The notes under the pieces were generated by a model that saw only the letters and a list, made by a program, of their open reading frames with translations, was not told where the DNA came from and made no database searches. Shown here piece after piece: positions 8,448-17,420 of a stretch of DNA of 64,000 nucleotides. The stretch's first letter is position 1. Every line of letters begins with the position of its first letter. This DNA comes from Okibacterium fritillariae. GTDB lineage: Bacteria > Actinomycetota > Actinomycetes > Actinomycetales > Microbacteriaceae. The stretch lies in assembly GCF_900167575.1 (NCBI RefSeq), contig NZ_FUZP01000003.1, positions 372,001 to 436,000 of the forward strand. The letters are read 5' to 3'. The position numbers and the translations under genes were made by a program.

Positions 8448-9782
8448 ATGAGCGAACTCGCGGGCAGCGGTGCCCCCACCCTCGTGCCGGCCCTGGCCGA
8501 AGCACCGGCCGCTGTGCCGAAACGAATCGTGCTGGCGTGGGGCCTGTGGGACTGGGGTTCCGCCTCGTTCAACGCCGTCGTCACCACGTTCGTGTTCACC
8601 GTCTACCTCACCACCGCCGAGGGGTTCGGCGGCGAGACCGTCGTGTCGGCGCAGCTCGGTTGGGCGCTCGCGGGCGCCGGCCTGCTGATCGCCCTGCTCG
8701 CGCCCGTCACCGGGCAACGCTCCGACAGTTCGGGCCGCCGCAAATTCTGGCTCGGCGTCAACACCTACATCGTCGTCGCCATCACGGCCGCCCTCTTCTT
8801 CGTGCAACCCGAGCAGAACTACCTCTGGCTCGGCCTGCTGCTCGTCGCCGCCGGCAACGTGTTCTTCGAGTTCGCGGGCGTCAACTACAACGCCATGCTC
8901 GCCCAGATCTCCACACCCAAGACCCTCGGCCGCGTCTCGGGCTTCGGCTGGGGCATGGGCTACATCGGCGGCATCGTGCTGCTGCTCGTCGTCTACTTCG
9001 GCTTCATCAGCCCCGACGTCGGCCTCTTCGGGGTCACGGGCGACGACGGCATGGATGTCCGCGTCTCCATGCTCATCGCCGCCGCCTGGTTCGGCATCTT
9101 CGCGCTGCCGGTGCTCTTCGCTGTCCCCGAATACAAGGGCGTCGGCGCACGGCGGGAGAAAGTGGGCTTCTTCGCCTCCTACGGACGACTGGCCGGAGAC
9201 ATCCGCCACCTCTGGAGAGACAGCCGCACCACCGTCTACTTCCTCTTCGCGAGCGCCGTCTTCCGAGATGGCCTGGCCGGCGTCTTCACGTTCGGCGGCG
9301 TTCTGGCGGCCGGGTCGTTCGGGTTCAGCCCCGGCGAGGTCATCATCTTCGCCATCGCCGCCAACGTGGTCGCCGGCATCTCGACCATCACGGTCGGGTT
9401 GCTCGACGACAAGGTCGGGCCGAAACCCGTCATCATCGTGGCCCTCATCGGCATCGTCATCGCCGGCCTCGCCGTGTTCTTCCTGCACGACGGCGGGCAG
9501 ACCGTGTTCTGGATCTTCGGCCTCGCGCTGTGCCTGTTCGTCGGGCCCGCGCAGTCGGCGTCCCGCTCCTACCTCGCGCGCGTCATCCCCGCCGGCCGCG
9601 AAGGCGAAGTGTTCGGCCTCTACGCCACCACCGGGCGCGCGGTCTCATTCCTCGCCCCCACAGCGTTCGCCATCTGCGTGACGATCGGCGGCGCCCAGTA
9701 CTGGGGAATCCTCGGCATCATCATCGTCGTCCTCATCGGCCTCGCGCTCCTCATCCCCGTCGGCCGCCGCCTCAAGCACTGA
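8448..9782 (+). CDS. MFS transporter, UMF1/Atg22-like family
   Basis: 444 residues with about 12 hydrophobic segments. Signatures are GLWDWGSASFNAVVTTFVFTVYL near the N-terminus, QRSDSSGRRKFWL in the first cytoplasmic loop and NYNAMLAQISTPKTLGRVSGFGWGMGYIGG. These match the Atg22/UMF1-type (vacuole-effluxer-like) MFS branch, whose bacterial substrates are largely unknown. ATG 8448 is chosen because a TAGCCT -10 box lies exactly 6 nt upstream. It ends against a hairpin shared with the convergent sugar-catabolic operon. Confidence 0.88.
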   Translation: MSELAGSGAPTLVPALAEAPAAVPKRIVLAWGLWDWGSASFNAVVTTFVFTVYLTTAEGFGGETVVSAQLGWALAGAGLLIALLAPVTGQRSDSSGRRKFWLGVNTYIVVAITAALFFVQPEQNYLWLGLLLVAAGNVFFEFAGVNYNAMLAQISTPKTLGRVSGFGWGMGYIGGIVLLLVVYFGFISPDVGLFGVTGDDGMDVRVSMLIAAAWFGIFALPVLFAVPEYKGVGARREKVGFFASYGRLAGDIRHLWRDSRTTVYFLFASAVFRDGLAGVFTFGGVLAAGSFGFSPGEVIIFAIAANVVAGISTITVGLLDDKVGPKPVIIVALIGIVIAGLAVFFLHDGGQTVFWIFGLALCLFVGPAQSASRSYLARVIPAGREGEVFGLYATTGRAVSFLAPTAFAICVTIGGAQYWGILGIIIVVLIGLALLIPVGRRLKH

Positions 9783-9799
9783 CGCCGGGCGCGCGAAAA

Positions 9800-9829
9800 G
9801 GCGGTCGGCCTCCAGCTAGACCGACCGCC
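9800..9829. terminator. Bidirectional hairpin between convergent MFS and SDR genes
   Basis: 9-bp stem GGCGGTCGG / CCGACCGCC with a 12-nt loop, placed between two convergent genes. There is no long T-run, so efficiency is uncertain. Confidence 0.7.
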
Positions 9830-9861
9830 GCACCCGGCACCCCTGCCGGGAGCAACCGCTG

Positions 9862-10635
9862 CTACCGAGGTCGCACGCGGAGGTGGGTGACGCCGCCGTC
9901 GACGTCGAGCGCCGTTCCGGTGGTGGATGCCGCAGCCGGCGACGCGAGATAGGCGATCGCGTGGGCGACCTCCTCGGGCGACACCATGCGGCCGATGGCC
10001 TGGCGCTCGTCGAGGGCTTTGCGCTCGGCCACGGGATCGGCGAAGTTCTGCAGCATGCGGTCCACGAACGGCGTCGCCACCGTGCCCGGGCTGACGCAGT
10101 TGACGCGCACGCCCTCGCGCACATGGTCGGTGGCCATCGCAAAAGTGAGAGCCAGCACGCCCCCCTTGGTCGCACCGTAGAGTGCGCGCTGCGGCATGCC
10201 GTTCAGCGCCGCGATCGAGCAGACGTTGACGATGGCCGCGTGCGACGAGGCGCGCAGGAGCGGCAGCGCCGCGGCCGAGACCCGCGCCATGCCGACGACG
10301 TTGACGTTGAGCACGCGAGCCCACTCGTCGTCGTCGTTGTCCTCGACCGTGCCGATGGCCGAGATGCCGGCGTTGTTGACGACGATGTCGAGGGCTCCGA
10401 AACGCGACTCGATCTCGCGGATGGCGTCGGTGACCGAGGCCCGGTCGCCCACGTTGCACGCAATGCCGACGAGCGGGGCGGGGGCATCCTGCGGGTTGAG
10501 GTCGAGCACGACGACCTGGGCGCCGCGCGAGGCCAGCAACTGCGCCGTGGCCAGGCCGATGCCCGAGGCGCCGCCCGTGACCGCGGCGACGAGGCCGCTC
10601 AGCTCGCCGGCCGGGGTGGATTCGGTGGTGCTCAT
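9862..10635 (-). CDS. SDR dehydrogenase, predicted 2-keto-3-deoxy-L-fuconate dehydrogenase
   Basis: 257 residues with the classical SDR layout: TGGASGIG cofactor loop, NNAG, catalytic Ser (VCSIAAL) and YGATKGG. By context it oxidises 2-keto-3-deoxy-L-fuconate to the 2,4-diketo acid, the step between the dehydratase (18766-20094) and the FAH-family hydrolase. It overlaps that hydrolase gene by ATGA (10632-10635), so the two consecutive steps are translationally coupled. The substrate is inferred from the cluster, not from residues. Longer upstream frames have no start support. Confidence 0.85.
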   Translation of the reverse strand: MSTTESTPAGELSGLVAAVTGGASGIGLATAQLLASRGAQVVVLDLNPQDAPAPLVGIACNVGDRASVTDAIREIESRFGALDIVVNNAGISAIGTVEDNDDDEWARVLNVNVVGMARVSAAALPLLRASSHAAIVNVCSIAALNGMPQRALYGATKGGVLALTFAMATDHVREGVRVNCVSPGTVATPFVDRMLQNFADPVAERKALDERQAIGRMVSPEEVAHAIAYLASPAAASTTGTALDVDGGVTHLRVRPR

Positions 10636-11549
10636 CGTGCGGCTCCTTCGAGAGTGGTGGGGGAGGCGGGGGCTGAGGCCGGGCTCGTGGCCGAGGCATC
10701 CGCAAATTTGTTGGTCATCTCGCCGAGGCCGTCGATCGAGAGCTCGACCACATCGCCCGCGCGCAGGTAGGGCGTGCCCTCGATCCCGAGCGCGACACCC
10801 GCGGGCGTGCCCGTGTTGATCAGGTCGCCGGGGCGCAGCACCATGAATTGCGACAGGTACCAGACGATGTGTCGGATGCCGAAGATCATGTCCGCGGTCG
10901 AGCCATCCTGGCGCTCCACGCCGTTGACGCTCAAGCGCAGGCGGAGGTTCTGGGGGTCGCCGACCTCGTCGCGCGTGACGAGCACGGGACCGAGCGGATT
11001 GAAGGTCTCGCAGCTCTTGCCCTTGTCCCACTGGCCGCCGCGCTCGAGCTGGAACTCGCGCTCGGACACGTCGTGCGACACCACGTAGCCCGCGATCACG
11101 GCATCGGCGTCGTCGGGCGAGGCGAGGTAGCGGGCGGTCTGGCCGATGACGACGCCGAGCTCGATCTCCCAGTCGGTCTTCGTGGAATTCAGGGGGATAA
11201 GCACCTCGTCGTCTGGACCGACGATGGTCGAGGGGTCCTTCATGAAGACGACGGGTTCGGTGGGCACGGCCAGATTGGATTCGGCGGCATGGTCGGAGTA
11301 GTTCACGCCGATGCAGACGATCTTGCCGGGCCGGTCGAGCGGGGCGCCGCGCCGCTGACCCGACGCGTCGAAGGCGGGCAGCGTGCCCTCGGCGAGCGCG
11401 GCGCGCACGGCGGCGAAGTCGTCGGCCGCGTGCGTGGCGAAGAAGGCCGGGTCGATCGTCGGGGTCACCGACGACAGGTCGAAGTGGCGCCCCTCCGATT
11501 CGACGACGGGGGTTTCGCTTCCGGGCACTCCGAAACGGGCAAATCTCAT
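10632..11549 (-). CDS. Fumarylacetoacetate hydrolase family protein, predicted 2,4-diketo-3-deoxy-L-fuconate hydrolase
   Basis: 305 residues. The small N-terminal domain (MRFARFGVPG...) is followed by the FAH fold with KIVCIGVNYSDHAAE, FMKDPSTIVGPDDEV and the metal-binding acidic pair in DWEIELGVVIG. The C-terminal INTGTPAGVALG loop is intact. In the oxidative L-fucose route this enzyme splits the diketo acid to pyruvate and L-lactate. It is coupled to both neighbours by ATGA overlaps (11546-11549 and 10632-10635). Alternatives in the same family act on other acylpyruvates; the cluster argues for the sugar-acid substrate. Confidence 0.87.
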   Translation of the reverse strand: MRFARFGVPGSETPVVESEGRHFDLSSVTPTIDPAFFATHAADDFAAVRAALAEGTLPAFDASGQRRGAPLDRPGKIVCIGVNYSDHAAESNLAVPTEPVVFMKDPSTIVGPDDEVLIPLNSTKTDWEIELGVVIGQTARYLASPDDADAVIAGYVVSHDVSEREFQLERGGQWDKGKSCETFNPLGPVLVTRDEVGDPQNLRLRLSVNGVERQDGSTADMIFGIRHIVWYLSQFMVLRPGDLINTGTPAGVALGIEGTPYLRAGDVVELSIDGLGEMTNKFADASATSPASAPASPTTLEGAAR

Positions 11550-12808
11550 ATTCTTTCTTCCTCTTCTACGTTCGGGTCTGCGGTCGCTTCGGCCCCGCTC
11601 TGCGGCTCCCCCGCGAGATACGGCGGGCGAATTCCGCCCGCGGCCGACGACTCGTACGCCGCCTCGACGATGGCCATGGTGTCGAACACGTCGTCGACGC
11701 TCGTGGGCAGCTCGGAGACATCGCCGCCGGCGAAACGCTGCACGGCGCCCATCGAGCCGATGAAGGCATCCGGAAACCAACTGCCCTCGAACGGGATCGG
11801 CTGCCAACCCGCGGCGTGATCGTCGTCGTACTGCACCTCGAGGCGGTCCTCGCCGCCCGTCGGGTAGTCGAGCAGCAGGCCCATCTGCGCACGGATGGCC
11901 CCGCGGGTGCCCTCCCACTTGATGTAGCTCTCCTCGTATTTCTCGCCGTAGTCGTGGTCGTGGTTGGTCGAGATGACCACGCGGATCTGCCGGCCGGGGT
12001 AGTACAGGATGATGTCGCTGCGCGAGTTGGCGTGCGCCTTGGCGGGATGCTTCACCGTCACCGCCGCGACCGACGCGGGGTTGCCGAGGAACGACCGCAC
12101 GAGGTCGATGTAGTGCACGCTATGCATGTTGATCTCAAGTCGGTCGAGCGTGAGCACGTGCGGGAACATCTGCCACGGCGTGTTCACCTGCACGCGGATC
12201 TCGAGGTCGTAGAGCTCGCCGATGTCGCCGCGCGCGATGCGTTCGCGGGCCGCCGCCACATAGGGCGCGAACCGCAGCTGCGTGTTGACCGCCGCGACCA
12301 GGTTCTTGCGGCGGCACAGCTCCAGAATGGCGCGCCCGTCGGCCAGGTGGTTGCCGAGCGGCTTCTGAATGAGCACGGGCGCGCCGTCGGGCAGCTGCTC
12401 GAGCACCTCGAGATACTGCTCGGGCATGAGGGCGATGTCATAGACCGCATCGGATGGCGCGGCCGCCACGGCCTCGGCCACCGACCCGAACACGCGCTCC
12501 ACGCCGAACTCCGCGGCCAACGCCTCGGCGCGTGCGACCGTGCGGTTGTAGATACCGAACACCGGGTAGCCGGCCTTGCGGTAGGCCGGAAGGTGAGCAT
12601 CCCGCACGATCCCGCCCGCACCCAGGATGACGATGGGTCGCGGGTTCGAGGGCAGAGCGAGCGTGTAAGCGGCGGCCGGGTGGAACTCGGCGCGATCGGG
12701 GGCTGGCACGAACTCGGGTGCGGAGGCGTCCCCGGGGCCCGGCACGCCCTCGGCCGAGGCGGTGGGCGCAGGCGCGGGCGCGCCGACGGGATCGGTATGT
12801 GCAGACAT
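11546..12808 (-). CDS. Gfo/Idh/MocA family oxidoreductase
   Basis: 420 residues. An extra N-terminal Ala/Pro-rich segment (about 55 residues) precedes the Rossmann core ILGAGGIVRDAHLPAY. The usual EKP motif reads QKP here (VLIQKPLGNHL), keeping the catalytic-type Lys but losing the Glu. The C-terminal domain has NMHSVHYIDLVR. These enzymes use NAD(P) on sugars, inositols or their oxidised forms. Its step in the L-fucose pathway is not obvious because the route is complete without it. It may admit a related sugar such as L-galactose or an oxidised or methylated derivative. It sits between the permease genes and the FAH gene in one operon. Confidence 0.8.
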   Translation of the reverse strand: MSAHTDPVGAPAPAPTASAEGVPGPGDASAPEFVPAPDRAEFHPAAAYTLALPSNPRPIVILGAGGIVRDAHLPAYRKAGYPVFGIYNRTVARAEALAAEFGVERVFGSVAEAVAAAPSDAVYDIALMPEQYLEVLEQLPDGAPVLIQKPLGNHLADGRAILELCRRKNLVAAVNTQLRFAPYVAAARERIARGDIGELYDLEIRVQVNTPWQMFPHVLTLDRLEINMHSVHYIDLVRSFLGNPASVAAVTVKHPAKAHANSRSDIILYYPGRQIRVVISTNHDHDYGEKYEESYIKWEGTRGAIRAQMGLLLDYPTGGEDRLEVQYDDDHAAGWQPIPFEGSWFPDAFIGSMGAVQRFAGGDVSELPTSVDDVFDTMAIVEAAYESSAAGGIRPPYLAGEPQSGAEATADPNVEEEERI

Positions 12809-12811
12809 CCG

Positions 12812-13786
12812 CTAGCCCTTCACCGCGCCGACGGTCTGGCCGCGCATCAGGAACCGCTGCGCACCGATGAACACGATGAGCAACGGGATCATGCTGAGGA
12901 ACGTGGCGAGCGCCAGCTGCGGCATGTAGAGCTTGACGTTGAGGCCGGCCGCGACCGTCGGGTTGAACAGCGGCGACGCCCCGATGAGCTCTTGCAGGCC
13001 GATCGAGATAGTCTTGTTGCCCTGCACCGAGCTGAGCAGCGCGAGCGGCAGGAAGTAGTTCGTCCAGTTGGCGACGAAGGCGAAGAACGTGACGAGCGCC
13101 ACGGCCTGCTTCGAGATGGGCGTGGCCACCTGGAAGAAGATGCCGATCTCGCTGAGCCCGTCGATGCGCGCGGCCTCGACGAGTTCCTGAGGCATCGTCG
13201 TCATGAAGTGGATGTAGGCGAGGTACACGCCGAACGGGAAGAAGCCCATGATGACGGCGACGGGCCACAGCTCGCCCGAAGCGCCGATGGCGTTGACCTC
13301 GAGGAACAGCGGGATGACGAGCACCGTGTTGGGCATGACCATGGCGAGCAGCGTGACGAAGAGCACGGTGCGGCGAAAACGGAACCGCAGACGGGCGAGC
13401 GCATAACCGGCGGGGATGGCGGCGACGACCGCGAGGATCGCTCCGATCACGGCGACGAACAGCGAGTTGCCCACCCACTGCAGGAAGAGGCCGCCCTCGC
13501 CCGGGCCGAAGCCGTTGACCTGCGACCAGCTGTAGACGACGTTGTCCCACGAGACACCGCCGAGCCCGAGGATGCCGCCCTCGCCCGCCGCGACCTCGTC
13601 CTGGTCGCGGAACGCCATGGCGACGAAGCCGATGATGGGCACGATGAAGATGGCGGCGACGAAGAGCATGGTCGCGACGCGGGCGACCCGGCCCACGCTC
13701 ATCTGGTTGCTGCCGACGGGGCCGGCGAGCGCCTCCTGGTGGGCGGTCTTGGCGCGCTTCTGCGGTTTGGCCTTGACGAGTGACAT
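12812..13786 (-). CDS. Carbohydrate ABC transporter permease (MalG type)
   Basis: 324 residues with six predicted membrane helices. The EAA loop motif reads MPQELVEAARIDGLSEIGIFFQVATPISK. The last residues ([14 protein letters not shown]) are typical of MalG-like permeases of CUT1 importers. It overlaps its MalF-type partner by one base (TAATG) and has a GAGGAG ribosome site inside that gene. No ATPase gene is present in the cluster; CUT1 systems often borrow a shared MsiK-like ATPase encoded elsewhere. L-fucose or L-fucosides are the likely cargo from context. Confidence 0.92.
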   Translation of the reverse strand: MSLVKAKPQKRAKTAHQEALAGPVGSNQMSVGRVARVATMLFVAAIFIVPIIGFVAMAFRDQDEVAAGEGGILGLGGVSWDNVVYSWSQVNGFGPGEGGLFLQWVGNSLFVAVIGAILAVVAAIPAGYALARLRFRFRRTVLFVTLLAMVMPNTVLVIPLFLEVNAIGASGELWPVAVIMGFFPFGVYLAYIHFMTTMPQELVEAARIDGLSEIGIFFQVATPISKQAVALVTFFAFVANWTNYFLPLALLSSVQGNKTISIGLQELIGASPLFNPTVAAGLNVKLYMPQLALATFLSMIPLLIVFIGAQRFLMRGQTVGAVKG

Positions 13787-14778
13787 TATTTCTCCTCCTC
13801 GCCGAACAGGCCGCTGCGGAACACGATGAGCAGGCCGATTCCGAGGGTGATGACGAGCAGGATGAGGGACATCGCCGCTGCGGCCGGGAAGTTGTAGTTC
13901 GAGAACGCGAAGGCGTAGCCGAGCTGGGTGGGGGTCGTCTGGTCGGGCAGGGCGTTCGACGACACCTGGTCGAGCAGCTGCGGTTCGAGGAACAGCTGGA
14001 ACCCGTAAGCCAGGTTCATGAGCGCCGCATACCCGATCCAGGGCCGGATGATGGGCAGCTTGACGTGCCAGGCGGTGTGCCACGCGTTGGCGCCGTCGAT
14101 CGAGGCGGCCTCGAGCACCTCATCCGGAATGCCGTTGAGGCCGCCGTTGACGACCACGATCCACGTGCCGATGCCCTGGAAGAAGAGCATGCCGGCCAGG
14201 ATGAAGGGGAGGTTGCCGTCGGTCGCGACGACGGCCTTGATGGTGTCGAGGCCCATGACGTTCCAGAGGCCGGCGATGGGCGACTGCGCGGGGTTCAGCA
14301 GGTAGACCCACAGCACGAGGTTCGCGATGCCCGCGAGCGCACCGGGGATGTAGTAGAGGAACCGCATGGTGTTGCCGAAACGGCCGGGGCTGGCGTGCAC
14401 GAGCAACGCGAGGCCCACGATGCCGAGCATCATGATGGGCAGCCAGACGATCAGAACGCTGAAGATGTTGCCGAAGGTCTGCCAGAAGCGGAAGTCGGAG
14501 AAGACCGTGACGAAGCTCGAGATGCCGCCGAAGCCGCCCTCGGGTTGCACGGGCGTGGCCGGTCGCTGCAGCGCGGTGTACACCGCATAGAAGATGGGGA
14601 TGATTCCGCCGATGAGCAGCAGCACCATGTAGGGGCTCAGCAGGGTCCAGGCCCCGCGCACCTCCCGCTGGTGCAGCTTGCGGCGACCGGCCGCGCTCTG
14701 GCGTTTGGTGCGCAGGCCGCGGCCGGGTGGCTGCGACTGGGCCTCCGCCTGGGGCGGGGCGATGGTGCCTTGGCTCAT
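13786..14778 (-). CDS. Carbohydrate ABC transporter permease (MalF type)
   Basis: 330 residues. A cytoplasmic basic N-terminus (to about 40) is followed by six helices and the EAA motif IPDEVLEAASIDGANAWHTAWHVKLPIIRPW. It forms the inner-membrane channel with the next gene. The start is ATG 14778 with GAGGAAG about 6 nt upstream; the open frame continues upstream without support. It is separated from the binding-protein gene by 152 bp containing a 16-bp hairpin, which probably lowers permease expression relative to the binding protein. Confidence 0.92.
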   Translation of the reverse strand: MSQGTIAPPQAEAQSQPPGRGLRTKRQSAAGRRKLHQREVRGAWTLLSPYMVLLLIGGIIPIFYAVYTALQRPATPVQPEGGFGGISSFVTVFSDFRFWQTFGNIFSVLIVWLPIMMLGIVGLALLVHASPGRFGNTMRFLYYIPGALAGIANLVLWVYLLNPAQSPIAGLWNVMGLDTIKAVVATDGNLPFILAGMLFFQGIGTWIVVVNGGLNGIPDEVLEAASIDGANAWHTAWHVKLPIIRPWIGYAALMNLAYGFQLFLEPQLLDQVSSNALPDQTTPTQLGYAFAFSNYNFPAAAAMSLILLVITLGIGLLIVFRSGLFGEEEK

Positions 14779-14884
14779 GACATCTTCCTCGATGTGTCGC
14801 TGGAACAGCGGGCTGGAGCAGTGGGGTGTGGGTCGTGCGGCGGTGCGGGTAGTGCGGCGGTGCGGTGATGCGGGGAGAGCCGCA

Positions 14885-14925
14885 GCGCCGAGGCATCCGG
14901 TCGGGGGAGCCGGATGCCTCGGCGC
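14885..14925 (-). terminator. Intra-operon hairpin after binding-protein gene
   Basis: 16-bp perfect stem (GCGCCGAGGCATCCGG / CCGGATGCCTCGGCGC) around a 9-nt loop, just after the binding-protein stop codon. It has no T-run and probably works as an attenuator or 3' stabilising hairpin. Confidence 0.75.
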
Positions 14926-14930
14926 GCGTC

Positions 14931-16277
14931 TTACTTCTCGGTGATCGTGTAACCGAACGTCTTCGCCTGGTTGACGAGTTCGTCGCTGAACTTCTTCCAC
15001 GCGTCGTCGAACGAGTTGCCCGAGACGAGCGACGGTGCCATGGTCTCGGTCCAGATGCCGCCCGTGTTGTAGAGCATGTAGGAGTGGTCACCCGGCACGG
15101 CCGAGGCCGCTTCCTTGAAGGCTGCGAAGGTGGTGTCGTTGTCGGCGAAGTAGTTGGCCGACTTCTGCTTCTCGATCCAGGCATCCTGCACCGGGCCGTA
15201 GCCGGGAAGACCGGTCGACAGGTCGACCTGCCAGGCCGGGTCGGTGGCGACGAACTTCATGAAGATCTTCGCGTTCTCGAGCTGCTTGCCCTTGATGTGG
15301 CTCGACATGCCCCACAGGCCGCCGCCCTCGTTGCCGGCGGAGGGCTTGGAGTCGCCGTCGAACGCGAGGGGCGCGACGGCCGACATCTCGCCCGCCGGGA
15401 TCTTCCAGGTCTGGTTGAACAGGTAGTCGCCCCACCAGAGGGCGCCGGGGCTCATGACCATGTCGGGGCCGACGGTCGCGGCATCCGCATCGAAGATGCC
15501 GAGCGTGGAGAGTGCCTTGCCGTCGTACATCGTGGCGAGGAGGTCTTGGGCCCGCGTGCACTTCTCGTCGCTGAGGTTGATGTGCACCTCGGTCTCGGAT
15601 TTACGGTCGTTGGTGGGGCAGCCGCTGGCCCACAGGTAGCGGTCGGGGGCGTAGGCGTCGCCCGTGAAGCCCGAGATCTTGCCGGGGTGCTCGGCGGCGA
15701 TCTTCACGGCCAGCTCGGAGTACTCCTCCCACGTGGTGGGGACGGTGTAGCCGTTCTCGTCGAAGAACTTCTTGTTGTACCAGAACACGTCCGGGGCGGC
15801 GTCGTTGCGCAGGCATCGGATCTTGTCGTCGAAGTTGCACATGGAGAGCACGGCGGGGTCGTAGCCCTCGATGGTGTCGGCCATGATGTCGGTGAGGTCG
15901 GCGGCGTAGTTCGACTGCGAGCTCGTGGCCCACGCGATGTCGTCGTTCGAGGGGAAGAAGATGGCGTCGGGCCAGCCCTTGCCGGCCTGGTCGAACTGCG
16001 CGAATTGCTGCTGCACGCTCTTGCCGCCGACGGTGCCGTCGATCTGGTTGACGGTGACGTCGATCTCGGGGTGCGCCTTCTTGAAGGCGTCGGCCGCGGG
16101 CACGCGGGGCGGGTCGACCCAGACGGTGATGGCGCCGCCCGAGTCGGTCTGCGCATCGGCGCCGCCGCCCGTCGATCCGCCGCCGCTGCACGCGGTGACG
16201 GCCAGCATGGTGAGGGCGACGCCGATTCCGGCAGCGCCTTTCAGAACCCGGCGGTGCCGGGGGGTCGAGGTCTTCAT
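14931..16277 (-). CDS. Sugar ABC transporter substrate-binding lipoprotein (family 1)
   Basis: 448 residues. A basic start and hydrophobic stretch end in the lipobox VTAC (Cys about 30), followed by a Gly/Ser linker. The mature domain shows a family 1 sugar-binding fold (AITVWVDPP..., FWYNKKFFDENGYTVPTTWEEY). It captures the sugar outside the membrane for the two permeases downstream. The promoter region carries two copies of a LacI-like palindrome and one copy of the putative GntR element. The predicted substrate is L-fucose or a fucose-containing saccharide; the binding specificity cannot be read from sequence. Confidence 0.92.
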   Translation of the reverse strand: MKTSTPRHRRVLKGAAGIGVALTMLAVTACSGGGSTGGGADAQTDSGGAITVWVDPPRVPAADAFKKAHPEIDVTVNQIDGTVGGKSVQQQFAQFDQAGKGWPDAIFFPSNDDIAWATSSQSNYAADLTDIMADTIEGYDPAVLSMCNFDDKIRCLRNDAAPDVFWYNKKFFDENGYTVPTTWEEYSELAVKIAAEHPGKISGFTGDAYAPDRYLWASGCPTNDRKSETEVHINLSDEKCTRAQDLLATMYDGKALSTLGIFDADAATVGPDMVMSPGALWWGDYLFNQTWKIPAGEMSAVAPLAFDGDSKPSAGNEGGGLWGMSSHIKGKQLENAKIFMKFVATDPAWQVDLSTGLPGYGPVQDAWIEKQKSANYFADNDTTFAAFKEAASAVPGDHSYMLYNTGGIWTETMAPSLVSGNSFDDAWKKFSDELVNQAKTFGYTITEK

Positions 16278-16350
16278 TGACGCTCCTTCAGTGTGAACGG
16301 GACCGCGGGCACTGCTTCGTGCGCACGGGGTGAGGGCCGATCTGTGTGCG

Positions 16351-16368
16351 TGATCAAACGTTATATCA
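16351..16368. promoter_or_regulatory. LacI-like operator, copy 1
   Basis: TGATCAAACGTTATATCA: identical over the first 12 bases to the palindrome at 29121-29138 (TGATCAAACGTTTGTTCA). It lies 74 bp before the binding-protein start codon. Confidence 0.6.
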
Positions 16369-16380
16369 GCGGGATGCGCG

Positions 16381-16398
16381 TGGTCAATCGTTTGTTCA
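16381..16398. promoter_or_regulatory. LacI-like operator, copy 2
   Basis: TGGTCAATCGTTTGTTCA matches 16 of 18 bases of the 29121-29138 palindrome. It is 30 bp (about three turns) from copy 1, so both lie on the same DNA face. Confidence 0.62.
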
Positions 16399-16437
16399 CA
16401 TCGGGTGAGGGGCGGAGATCGCGTCCTCGCTGCGAGC

Positions 16438-16452
16438 ATACATCAGATGAAT
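16438..16452. promoter_or_regulatory. Putative GntR/FCD operator, importer promoter
   Basis: ATACATC-A-GATGAAT, an interrupted palindrome with the TC-N-GA core known from FadR-type operators. Related copies occur at 17899-17913 and 21140-21154. Confidence 0.5.
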
Positions 16453-16532
16453 CGGGCGGCAAAGGGTTGTCTGGCGTTTCGTGCGGGCCAATTTGAGGCT
16501 TTTTCACCGCTCGCCTCACGTCAGACATTCGA

Positions 16533-17420
16533 CTAATCGGCGGATGCAGCCTCCGCGCGCTCGAGCAACCCCGCGTCGATGCGATAGAACTCGGCGGCCG
16601 TGCCCCCGAAGATGCGGTCGCGATCGGCGGCGCCGAGGCCCGAAGTGACCTCACGCAGCCCCTCCCACACGCGCTCGTAGTCGCCCGCGAGCACCGAGAT
16701 GGGCCAGTCGCCGCCATACATGAGGCGGTCGGGCCCGAAGAGTTCGAGCGCACGGTCGAAGAAGGGGCGGATGTCGTCGGGCGTCCAGTCGGCCATGCGC
16801 CCGGGCACGGCCGAGTAGAGCCCCGAGACCTTCGCGTGCACGAGCGGGTTCTCGGCGGCGCGTTCGATGAGCGACCACCAGGGCTCGCGATCATCCGCGC
16901 CGAGGCCGATCGGCGGCTTCGAGAGGTGGTCGATCACGATCCTGAGATTCGGATGCCGCTCCCCCAGCGTCGGCAGCAACTCCAGGTGCTGCGGCAGCAC
17001 CGAAACGAGGTCGAACGTGACATCCGCTCGTTCGAGAACCGAGAGCCCCTCATCTACGTCCGGACGGAGCAGCCACTCGGGGTCGGGCAGGTCGTGGATG
17101 AGGTTGCGCACACCCACGACGTGCGGGTTGCGGCGCACCTCGTCGAGGCGGGCGGCCGCGCGGCGCGGATGCTCGAGCGGAACCGACACGACGACGGCCG
17201 CGACCTCGCGGTTTCTCGCCGCGACATCCAGCATGTAGTCGGTGTCGGCGTCGTTGTCGGCGGATTGCACGAGCACCGTGGCGTCGACACCCGCCGCGCG
17301 CAGGTGCGGGCGCAGCTCGTCGAACTCGATCGTGCGGTTGATGGGCCCGTGCTCCGGCCCGAGCCACGGGTAGCTCGCGCGGTCGAGGTTCCAGACGTGC
17401 TGGTGGGCGTCGATGATCAC
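16533..17420 (-). CDS. Amidohydrolase, predicted L-fuconolactonase
   Basis: 295 residues from GTG 17420, chosen because GGGAG lies 7 nt upstream and the protein then starts with the metal-binding strand IIDAHQHVW. Amidohydrolase_2 features follow: the NLIHDL region, LRIVIDHLSKP and MYGGDWPISV near the end with the metal or catalytic Asp. Members of this family hydrolyse L-fucono- and L-rhamnono-lactones. In this cluster the product would be L-fuconate, substrate of the dehydratase at 18766-20094. It is coupled to the mutarotase gene by a GTGA overlap. Confidence 0.85.
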   Translation of the reverse strand: MIIDAHQHVWNLDRASYPWLGPEHGPINRTIEFDELRPHLRAAGVDATVLVQSADNDADTDYMLDVAARNREVAAVVVSVPLEHPRRAAARLDEVRRNPHVVGVRNLIHDLPDPEWLLRPDVDEGLSVLERADVTFDLVSVLPQHLELLPTLGERHPNLRIVIDHLSKPPIGLGADDREPWWSLIERAAENPLVHAKVSGLYSAVPGRMADWTPDDIRPFFDRALELFGPDRLMYGGDWPISVLAGDYERVWEGLREVTSGLGAADRDRIFGGTAAEFYRIDAGLLERAEAASAD

